From Modestobacter muralis (lineage in GTDB: Bacteria > Actinomycetota > Actinomycetes > Mycobacteriales > Geodermatophilaceae), in NCBI RefSeq assembly GCF_010682105.1, contig NZ_JAAGWH010000039.1, positions 1 through 64,000 of the forward strand: a DNA stretch of 64,000 nucleotides. Direction: 5' to 3'. Below, one piece after another: positions 43,150 to 50,685 of the stretch. The notes beneath the pieces are model-generated. The model was not told where the DNA came from, ran no database searches, and saw nothing but the letters and a program-made list of their open reading frames with translations. Position 1 is the stretch's first letter. Each line of letters starts with the position of its first letter. A program made the position numbers and the translations under genes.

Positions 43150-43838
43150 TCAGCCCGCGGCCGGCCGGTCCGGCAGCTTCCCCTGCTGACGCGCCTTCTC
43201 CTCGTGGTAGTGCCAGACCTTGCGGGCGATGGATGGCTGCCAGTTCGTCGTCCGGGTGCGTTCCAGATTCTCGCCGCCGTCAGTGCCAGTGGACCCGCGA
43301 CGAGAGGGAGGGCAATCATCGCGACGGTGCCGTAGATGGTGACGAGAGCGATGGCCAGTGCGACGTCCTCCTCGTCGGCCTCGGTGGAGGCGTGGACGGC
43401 CGCGACGGCGGCGGCTCCACAGATGGAGAAGCCGCTAGCCACCAGGACCGTCAGATCCCTGCCCACGTGGAGTAGCCGGCCGAGCAACAGGGTCCCGAGG
43501 AACGTCAGCACGACGGTGAGGACGACGACCCCGATACCGGACGCTCCCAGACCCAGGATGTCGCCGACCGCCAGCTGCAGCCCGAGGAGAACGATGCCCA
43601 CCCGTAGCACTCGCCGCTGGGTGAAGGCCAGGCCCGGCCGCATCGCGGGGCGCAGCAGACCGGCGTTGGCCCCAACGGCTCCGAGGGCGACGGCGACGAG
43701 CAGTGAGCTCACGGTGGGGAGAAGGGTCGTGGCAAGGAACGCGACGACGACGGCGCCCGCAGTGACCAGGAGGCCCGGGACCAGCCGCAGTTGGGTCGTC
43801 AGGTACTCACCCAACCTGGTGTCGGGAGGCACGGTCAC
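43150..43838 (-). pseudogene. truncated YeiH-family (putative sulfate exporter) gene with foreign tail
   Basis: Minus strand, from about GTG at 43838: [44 protein letters not shown] and [13 protein letters not shown] match YeiH/UPF0324 membrane proteins (~340 aa). Similarity stops after [14 protein letters not shown] at ~43265, where the family's second half should begin. A different frame then encodes a coding-like tail ([26 protein letters not shown]) ending at 43150, which seems to be the C-terminus of an unrelated protein. I read this as a deletion junction. Confidence 0.65.
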
Positions 43839-43974
43839 ACAGGCAGTGTGGTGCCACCGGCGCACATGGCCATCACCGTGCTCGGGCGGCCAGAAGGAAA
43901 ACTTATGGCCGGCCGGCCGTGCATGGGCACGGTGCGGGCGATCGGTCCCGGCTCCGCCGCCCGGGGTCGGGACG

Positions 43975-44145
43975 GCGCGGGCCGCCGCGGGGGCGAGCTC
44001 CTCCGGGTGCGCGTGGTCGACGTAGAGCCGCGCGCCGTTGGTGAGGATGACGTTGGCCATCCCGGCGTCCTCGTCGAGGTCGTTGTGGTCCAGCGCGCTG
44101 GCCGGCGACAGGTCGAACCCGCGGGCGTCGCGCAGCGGCGACAGC
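43975..44145 (-). pseudogene. dop: fragment of dop (Pup deamidase/depupylase)
   Basis: The minus strand encodes [14 protein letters not shown], then after about a dozen residues [20 protein letters not shown]. This is a near match to the N-terminal third of Dop, the mycobacterial-type enzyme that processes Pup for the proteasome. About 55 residues remain of ~500; the frame then runs into unrelated sequence and the YeiH relic. It is not functional. An intact dop presumably exists elsewhere in the genome. Confidence 0.7.
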
Positions 44146-44317
44146 GGCCGCGAAAGCCGCCTCGACCCGGTGGTCGGCAGCGACGTCCTGCGGTTCGACC
44201 CCGGGGAGCACGCTCGATGGCGGGCTGACTACGTGTTCACCCGCGCGGAGAGCGGCGTCGTGACCGGGTGGACGGGGTCGCCGACGCCGCCGAGGAGCGT
44301 GCTCCTCTCCGCCGAGG

Positions 44318-44500
44318 TCAGCCCTGGAGGCGGGTGGAGAACTGCTTCAGGGCGCGGCGCCGAACGGCGGCCGTCGCGGTGTTGTCGATGTCGAACGACC
44401 GGCCGGCGCGGAAGGACTCGCCGATCAGCGAGCTGCTGCGACGGATCCGCGACTTCGCGGCGGTCGAGCGGCGAGGACGGGGGGTGTTGGGGACGGTCAT
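44318..44500 (-). CDS. small basic protein of unknown function
   Basis: 60 residues, strongly basic (RPRRSTAAKSRIRRSSS, AAVRRRALKQF). ATG at 44500 is preceded by AAGGAG at a seven-base spacing, the best evidence that it is real. No family is recognised; it might be a relic beside the dop and YeiH fragments. Nucleic-acid binding is only a guess from charge. Confidence 0.45.
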   Translation of the reverse strand: MTVPNTPRPRRSTAAKSRIRRSSSLIGESFRAGRSFDIDNTATAAVRRRALKQFSTRLQG

Positions 44501-45689
44501 CGTGCAACTCCTTCGTGCGTCCCCGCCGGCCTGCGCGACAGCCGTATCGCGCCCGGGTGCTCGCGGCGGGGCATGTGTCATGTAACTCCCGAGCGGCACG
44601 CAACCATGCCTTGACCAGCCGTGATGCTGCTCACCGGCCCCCATGGGGTGAGAGCCGACAGTCCTCGGGCGGCTGTGCGTCTGACCACGACCGCTGTCGC
44701 CCACGTGCAGCGCGTCCCTGCCTCCAGCGAGCCGTTGGCGGACGTCGCGACCGGGCGGGCAGTCGGCGCCCGGTCGCCCGCGGGTGACCCGACAGCGGCT
44801 CGCCGGCCACGGAAGCCGGGGACTCTCGGTTACCTGCACCGGTCCTCGCCCGTCGTTCCGGGCCAGATCAGGCGCCAGGCCAACCGAGCTGATCAGCATG
44901 TCGCGGCCGGCTCCGGCGAGGAGCGGTAGGACCTATGGACCATCGGCGGATTCCATGCTTGAGTGACCCCCTTGCATGACGCCGGTCACACCGGTCCGCA
45001 CACCGACCGAGGAGTCCGCTGGGTGGCTGACAAGCACTGCGGGTACGACGTCGTCCCCGGCAAGCGGCGGATCGGGTCCTCGCACGAGTCGGGCCATCCG
45101 CTCCGGCGACGCCCGGGGCGGCCGGAGCTCGGCCGCTCGCGGCGGCCGCTGGTGCCGGTGCGATACACGGCGAGGCGGTCGCCGGCCGACACCTGCTCGG
45201 CGGGGGTGGCTGTGCAGGCGCGTGCCGAAGACGAGGACCCCCCGGCCGGCTACGGGATGACCGAGCCGCTGGCGTCGGTCGCGGTCCGGCCAGCGTTGGT
45301 CAGGGGCCAGGTGGCGGCTGCTTCGGGAGGCCGCTGGTGACCGTGCGGCATCGGCCTGACCCCGAAGGTCAGCCGATCGCCGGCGAGACAGCCGGCAGGT
45401 CGTCCGGACGAGCGCCGTCGAGGCCTGCTCGAGTCGTCTGCCGGTCAGCGGGTTCGAGAAAGAGGCGTTCGAGCGCGGCACGCTCGCGTAGGAGGCCCAG
45501 CCGTTCGACACGCGCCTCGGGTGACTGTCCGTCCGGCGCCTCGAGGAGGTTGCGCGGTCGCTTCGCCGTTACCAGAACTGCCCATCAGGAGGTCGCTCGC
45601 GACTAGCGTGCGCATCCCACTGGTCGTCCCCCACTCTCCCGTGCTCCCACCCCTGTCGAACCCTCCGGAACGGACAGAGACTCCCTCCC
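44501..45689. other. 1.2-kb interval without a confident gene
   Basis: No gene that I can defend. On the minus strand at ~45395-45560 a coding-like stretch (RVERLGLLRERAALERLFLEP and on) has protein-like composition but no start or family. The TctA promoter must lie in the last ~150 bases. Confidence 0.5.
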
Positions 45690-47207
45690 ATGCTCGAGAC
45701 CTTTTTCAGCAGCCTGGTCGGCATCTTCGAGCCGGTCACGTTCCTCACCATGCTGGTGGGTATCGCGATCGGCTTCGTTGTCGGCATCCTTCCCGGGCTA
45801 GGCGGATCGGTCAGCCTCGCGCTGATGTTGCCCTTCACGTTCTACATGGAGCCCGTGCAGGCCTTCGCCTTCCTGCTGGGGATGTACGTCGTCACGGCGA
45901 CCACCGGTGACATCACCTCGGTGCTCTTCGGTGTGCCCGGCGAGGCGACGTCCGCCGCGACCGTGCTCGATGGTTATCCGCTGACGAGGCAGGGTCAGGC
46001 CGGCCGGGCGCTCGGGGGCGCGCTCGTGAGCTCGGCCATGGGCGCCATCCTGGGCGCCTTCGTACTGGCCCTCTCTGTGCCGATCATGCGCCCGCTGGTG
46101 CTCGCACTCGGCCCGCCCGAGTTCTTCATGCTGACGATCCTGGGGCTGAGCTTCGTGATCGCGCTGTCCGGCCGCGACATCGTCAAGGGCCTAGTCATGG
46201 CCGCCCTCGGCTTCCTCGTCTCGATGGTCGGCCTCGACCCGCAGGCCGGCGTGCCCCGGTACGCGTTCGACTCGCTGTACCTCTGGGACGGTATCAACAT
46301 CGTGGCGCTGGTTGTCGGCCTCTTCGGCGGCGCGGAACTGCTGCAGCTGATGCTCTCCAAGACCAGCATCTCCCAGCGGATGAGCGCCGACCCGTACGCG
46401 GGCCTCGGTCAGGGCGTCAGGGAGGTCTTCAAGCACTGGACCGTCGTCGTCCGTTCGAGCCTGATCGGGATCGGGATCGGGATCATCCCGGGCATGGGCG
46501 GGTCGGTGTCGCAGTTCATCGCCTATGGCTCGGCCCAGCAGGCGTCGAAAGAGCCCGAGAAGTTCGGCAAGGGGTCGATGGAGGGCGTGGTCGCCGCCGG
46601 GGCCAACAACAACGCCAAGGACTCGGGCTCGCTGATCCCGACGATCGCCTTCGGCATCCCGGGCAGCGTGTCGATGGCGGTCCTCCTCGGCGCCTTCATC
46701 ATCTCCGGCCTGAACCCCGGCCCGGAGATGCTGAACGAGAACCTGGACGTCACGTTCTCGATGGTGTGGATCATGGTGATCGCGAACTTGATCGCCGTCG
46801 TCGTCTCGCTGCTCCTGCTCAGGCAGCTGGTGAAGCTGTCCTTCCTCAAGGGCACCTGGCTGGTGCCCTTCCTGTTGATCCTGCTGTCGATCGGCGCGTT
46901 CACCGCCAACTACGCCTGGCAGGACGTCGTCGTCATGCTGGTCGCGGCCGCCCTCGGCGTCGTGTGCATCCACTGGGACTGGCCGCGGGTGCCGTTCCTG
47001 CTCGCGGTCGTCCTCGGGGCGACCGCGGAGCGCTACCTCTTCCTGTCCTACTCGCTCGACGGCTGGACCTGGCTGCGCGAGCCAGTGGTGCTCATTCTGG
47101 CTGTCCTGATCGTCCTGGTGATCGCGCTGCCCTACGTGCGACGGTCGCGCGACCGTCGCCGTGACGAGGCGGCGCGTGTCGCGGAGAACACGGAGGTGTC
47201 CCGATGA
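45690..47207 (+). CDS. tctA: tripartite tricarboxylate transporter, large membrane subunit
   Basis: 505-aa TctA permease with about twelve spans. It opens with a short amphipathic leader and the signature GILPGLGGSVSLALMLPF, repeated in weaker form in the second half (IIPGMGGSVSQFIAYG). Sodium- or proton-driven uptake of carboxylates is the usual role, with a TctC protein delivering substrate. The only TctC here is at 19921. It overlaps tctB (ATGA). Confidence 0.94.
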   Translation: MLETFFSSLVGIFEPVTFLTMLVGIAIGFVVGILPGLGGSVSLALMLPFTFYMEPVQAFAFLLGMYVVTATTGDITSVLFGVPGEATSAATVLDGYPLTRQGQAGRALGGALVSSAMGAILGAFVLALSVPIMRPLVLALGPPEFFMLTILGLSFVIALSGRDIVKGLVMAALGFLVSMVGLDPQAGVPRYAFDSLYLWDGINIVALVVGLFGGAELLQLMLSKTSISQRMSADPYAGLGQGVREVFKHWTVVVRSSLIGIGIGIIPGMGGSVSQFIAYGSAQQASKEPEKFGKGSMEGVVAAGANNNAKDSGSLIPTIAFGIPGSVSMAVLLGAFIISGLNPGPEMLNENLDVTFSMVWIMVIANLIAVVVSLLLLRQLVKLSFLKGTWLVPFLLILLSIGAFTANYAWQDVVVMLVAAALGVVCIHWDWPRVPFLLAVVLGATAERYLFLSYSLDGWTWLREPVVLILAVLIVLVIALPYVRRSRDRRRDEAARVAENTEVSR

Positions 47208-47953
47208 CCAGGATGACCAAGAAGTCCGACGCGCCCGCCGCGGCAGGCGCCACCGCGCCCACGGGGAGAACGGCCATGGCACCTACGACCGACACCACCG
47301 TGCGTCGGCCGCGGGCCGGTGACTGGGTCTTCGCCGTCGTGGTGCTCGCTGTCTTCGTGGCAGGATTCTTCCTGAGCCAAGACTGGCCATTCCGGGCCGC
47401 GTTGTTCCCGATGATGGTCACCGTCGCCGGGGCAGTTCTCTCGCTGTTCAAAATCATCGGTCTGGCGCTGCAGGCGGTGCGGGGGCGCCGGTCGGTCGGC
47501 GGGGTCGCCGTCGTCCCGTCGCAGTGGGCGGCCGAACTGCCGGCGCAGCCGGTCGATTCCTCGCCGGAGGGCGCCAACGTGCGGACGGCGGCCGTCGCCG
47601 CCGAGGGCAAGCGAGCCGAGGGCACCGCCCAGGTCACCCCTGACGACGTCCAGATCGTCGACGACGAGCAGGAGGAGGACGCGAGCATGGAGTACGTGTT
47701 CGCCTCCGCCGGCGGACGCTCATGGGCGGAGGCCATGGCCTGGGTCACCGCCTTCTTCGTCTCCTTCTTCGTGCTGGGCGCATACATCACTGTGCCGGTG
47801 TACGCATTTGCGTACCTACTGGTGGCGGGCAAGGCGAAGTGGTGGGCGGCGCTGATCTACGCCGTCGTCACCGGGCTGATCATCTTCGTTGTCTTCCGTG
47901 AGGTCGTGTTCATCCCGCTGCCGGAGAGCCCCTTCCCGGGACTGGGCTTCTAG
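47204..47953 (+). CDS. tctB: tripartite tricarboxylate transporter, small membrane subunit
   Basis: 249-aa TctB with four membrane spans, two at 45-95 (FAVVVLAVFVAGFFL) and two near the end (AMAWVTAFFVSFFVLGAYI, LIYAVVTGLIIFVVF). Between them is a long hydrophilic, acidic loop (~110-165), larger than in typical TctB (~150 aa). A fully fused architecture without a frame break makes the insert genuine. A hairpin follows six bases after the stop. Confidence 0.85.
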   Translation: MTRMTKKSDAPAAAGATAPTGRTAMAPTTDTTVRRPRAGDWVFAVVVLAVFVAGFFLSQDWPFRAALFPMMVTVAGAVLSLFKIIGLALQAVRGRRSVGGVAVVPSQWAAELPAQPVDSSPEGANVRTAAVAAEGKRAEGTAQVTPDDVQIVDDEQEEDASMEYVFASAGGRSWAEAMAWVTAFFVSFFVLGAYITVPVYAFAYLLVAGKAKWWAALIYAVVTGLIIFVVFREVVFIPLPESPFPGLGF

Positions 47954-47959
47954 CCGCGG

Positions 47960-47989
47960 GCGCCCTGGAGCGGCCCCGCTCCAGGGCGC
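47960..47989 (+). terminator. hairpin after tctB
   Basis: GCGCCCTGGAGC pairs with GCTCCAGGGCGC across a six-base loop, a perfect 12-base stem directly beyond the tctB stop. Confidence 0.72.
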
Positions 47990-48293
47990 TGGCGGCAGCG
48001 CGGTCCTTCTGTTTCACGGGTGGTCGAGCAGGCCGATCCGGTACCAGGGCACGAGATCGTCCGGCACCGCCGACCGTCGAGGACGGCGAGATGGTCCGGC
48101 TGCACGAGGGGGTTGTGACCGGGAACGTCTGTGGCCGGTGACGTGAGGACACCGTCGCGCGTCGGCCGCGACGCCGAAGGCCCGCAACCCTTTCAGAATC
48201 AGGATCTGTGTTGCAGAGTGTGCGGTGTCGTCGCCCGCGTCGCCGCACGTCCGTGATCGGCGAGCGCTCGGGCCCGAGCGGAGAGGGAGCCCC
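47990..48293 (+). other. gene-free leader of the class II aldolase
   Basis: About 300 bases with no gene. It ends with the GGAGAGGGAG ribosome site of the following gene. Confidence 0.5.
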
Positions 48294-49007
48294 TTGTCAC
48301 AAGGACGGACCACGGAGGGTGTGCGGGACCAGCGCGCCGAACTGGCCGAGGCCAACCACGTACTCGTTGACCAGGGCATCCTCGACGGCTTCGGTCACGT
48401 CAGCGTGCGCTCGGCGGAGGACCCCGACACCTTCCTCTTGGCGCGCAATCTCGCGCCCGGGCTGGTGCAGCCCGAGGACGTGCAGGTGTTCACCCTGCAG
48501 GGCGAGACGGACGACCCACGCAAGCCCTATCTCGAGCGCTACATCCACTCCGAGATCTACCGGGCCCGGCCCGACGTCCGAGCGGTGGTGCACAGCCATT
48601 CGCCGGCCGTGATCCCGTTCGGGGTCTCCACGGTGCCGCTGCGGCCGATCCTGCACATGGCCGGCTTCCTGGCCCCGCGGGTGCCGGTGTTCGAGGCCCG
48701 GGACACGCTGGGCTCAGGGTCGGACCTGCTCGTCGGCACGGCCGCCTCCGGCGCCGCGCTCGCCGAAGTCCTGGGTGATGCCGCCGTCGTCCTCATGCGC
48801 GGACATGGGTTCACCTCGGTGGCTACCTCCATCCCCGAGGTCGTGTACCGGGCGGTGTACACAGGCGTGAACGCGCGAGTGCAGGCCGAGGCGCTGCGGC
48901 TGGGCGAGTGCACGTACCTGAGCGATGAGGAGGCTGCGGCCACGGTGGCCACCAACACTCCGCAGATCGGGCGGGCCTGGCAGTACTGGCGGGACCGGAC
49001 CGCCTGA
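48294..49007 (+). CDS. class II aldolase/adducin-family protein
   Basis: 237-aa member of the fuculose-phosphate aldolase/adducin fold. The zinc ligands are expected in VVHSHSP and LMRGHGF; HSEIYRARPDVRAV and NLAPGLVQPEDV are typical. Such proteins include 5-hydroxy- or dihydroxybenzoate decarboxylase-like and 3-oxo-tetronate-type enzymes, so the reaction is open. TTG at 48294 has GGAGAGGGAG four to five bases upstream; GTG at 48321 is the alternative. Confidence 0.85.
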   Translation: MSQGRTTEGVRDQRAELAEANHVLVDQGILDGFGHVSVRSAEDPDTFLLARNLAPGLVQPEDVQVFTLQGETDDPRKPYLERYIHSEIYRARPDVRAVVHSHSPAVIPFGVSTVPLRPILHMAGFLAPRVPVFEARDTLGSGSDLLVGTAASGAALAEVLGDAAVVLMRGHGFTSVATSIPEVVYRAVYTGVNARVQAEALRLGECTYLSDEEAAATVATNTPQIGRAWQYWRDRTA

Positions 49008-49527
49008 GTAGTGCATGCATGACAGGCAGCGGGTTGGTCGCTCGGGGCCCGCAACGGGCTCGGTCTGCATGTCGCCCATGCCCAGTGGAAGTCGTTGAAC
49101 GCGTCGGCCACGGTGTAGCTGTGTACGACCTCGGCCACCGGGGGAGCAGGCCAACTACGTTGCCCCCACGGGCCTGGACCTCCCTCGATCCGGGGGAGCG
49201 CCGGGTGCGCGGCTCCTTCGGTGGGTTGTCATGCCTCGATCTGGTCGGCACGCTCGGGCGGATGCAGGGAGGGTCGGGCGGGTCGCCCCCGGCCGGTGAC
49301 CTGACGAAGTGGGCGGCGGTCAGCGGCGTCGGCAGGTCCCCGTCGGCTGGGGCTCGGGGACCAGGTCGTCGTCGTCCGACGTTCCGCATCGTGTCCAGCT
49401 GGCTGAGGCGCGAGAGGGGCCGCCGGTCACGTCCGCTGGCGTCGGGGTGTGACGCCTAGCGCGTCCCCGGGTCGAGGCCATAGCGTTCAGCAAATGGTCT
49501 TACCACCGGCCGCCGAGGAGGCACCGC
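49008..49527. other. 520-base interval before the cupin gene
   Basis: No credible gene. It contains the GntR-type site at 49495-49505 and the GAGGAGG ribosome site at 49514-49520. Minus-strand frames have protein-like fragments (VADAFNDFHWAWA) but no start or family. Confidence 0.5.
49495..49505. promoter_or_regulatory. FadR/GntR-type operator candidate
   Basis: TGGTCTTACCA, an imperfect palindrome fitting TGGTNNNACCA, 23 bases before the cupin start. It is ten-of-eleven identical with the minus-strand site ahead of the ferredoxin reductase (11639-11649). Confidence 0.5.
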
Positions 49528-50625
49528 ATGGAGCAGGAACGGACGAAGTCCCAGAGTCGCGAGCAGACCGCGCAGAACGTGCACGTCTACGACGACCACT
49601 ACAAGCAGGCCCGGATCTACGTGCGGGAACTGGCCAGCAACCGGTACACCTTGACCGGGGAGCGGCGGGAACGCGTCACGACGGTTCCCCGCGTCTGGAC
49701 CCCGACGCTGGGGGAGGGGCTGAGCCTCAAGGAGAACTGGAACATCATCGATCCCGGTGACGAGCAGTTCCGCACGCAGAGCCTGCACCTGCACTTCGTC
49801 GTGATCCAGCCCAACGGGCGCAACGACGGGCACGGGCACCAGAACGAGGCGCTGTTCTACGTGCTCGAGGGAAACGGCTACGAGACGCACGACGGCAAGG
49901 ACTACCCGTGGCACACCGGTGACGCGGTCGCGGTCCACAACGACTGCGTCCACTGGCACAACAACCCGGACCCGGAGAAGCGCGCGGTCTGCCTGGTCAT
50001 GAAGCCCAAGCCGCTGTCGCTGTTCCTCGGGCTCACCTTCCAGGGAAAGATCGGCACCAAGCCGGCCGACGAGGACCAGTGGGAGCCGCGCACCGAGTGG
50101 CTGACCGCCCGCCCCGAAGGTGACGAGTTCGTCCCCAAGGTGCTCACGCCGGCGGACACCGAGTGGCAGTGGACGGAGTTCGGCCACGTCCGCCAGATCG
50201 CCGGCAAGGGCGCGCCCCTGCGGATCAAGGGCACCGACGCCTACCTCCACGAGATCCCGGCCGGCAGTCGCTCCGGCAAGCGGTGGCAGATGGCCGACGA
50301 GGCCGTGCACGTCCTCGACGGCGAGGGCTACGACCTGCACTGGGACGTCGAGGCCGAGATCGCCGACCAGTTCTACGCGCGGGTGGCGAAGAAGCCCACC
50401 CGGTGGGACTGGAAGAAGGGCGACATGATCTGGGTGCCGCACAACACGATCGTGCAGCGCTTCAGCACCGGAACCGGCTCCGCGAAGCTCATCGGGGCGT
50501 CCAACAGCATCTACGCCGAGCTCGGCTACTCCCGCATCGTCCACTTCGAGAACGCGCCGGAGTTCGACGACGCGTCGCTGCGCGCCGCCGCGGGTGAGGG
50601 CTTCACGGCGCCGCCGACCGCCTGA
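49528..50625 (+). CDS. double-cupin protein, gentisate 1,2-dioxygenase-like
   Basis: 365-aa protein with two cupin domains. The first (residues ~95-150) has HGHQNEALFYVLEGNG and a following HWHNN, which supply the His-x-His, Glu and His ligands of a metal site. The second (~250-320) has VHVLDGEGYDLHWDV and WVPHNTIVQRF and is less complete. Gentisate and related dioxygenases share this layout, so cleavage of a hydroxylated aromatic acid is the leading guess. GAGGAGG is well placed upstream of ATG at 49528. A bidirectional hairpin follows. Confidence 0.85.
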   Translation: MEQERTKSQSREQTAQNVHVYDDHYKQARIYVRELASNRYTLTGERRERVTTVPRVWTPTLGEGLSLKENWNIIDPGDEQFRTQSLHLHFVVIQPNGRNDGHGHQNEALFYVLEGNGYETHDGKDYPWHTGDAVAVHNDCVHWHNNPDPEKRAVCLVMKPKPLSLFLGLTFQGKIGTKPADEDQWEPRTEWLTARPEGDEFVPKVLTPADTEWQWTEFGHVRQIAGKGAPLRIKGTDAYLHEIPAGSRSGKRWQMADEAVHVLDGEGYDLHWDVEAEIADQFYARVAKKPTRWDWKKGDMIWVPHNTIVQRFSTGTGSAKLIGASNSIYAELGYSRIVHFENAPEFDDASLRAAAGEGFTAPPTA

Positions 50626-50632
50626 ACCGACA

Positions 50633-50675
50633 CGACCGCGACCGCGCCGGGGCACTTCCGGCGCGGTCGCGGTCG
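50633..50675. terminator. bidirectional terminator between cupin and AAA ATPase
   Basis: CGACCGCGACCGCGCCGG pairs perfectly with its complement across a seven-base loop: an 18-base stem between two convergent genes, seven bases after the cupin stop and ten before the ATPase stop. Confidence 0.85.
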
Positions 50676-50685
50676 CGTTCCGGGA

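Noticed and set aside
44038-44787. Plus-strand frame with [19 protein letters not shown]
   Set aside because: It looks protein-like for a few dozen residues, but it lies opposite the dop fragment and the small basic gene and has no family.
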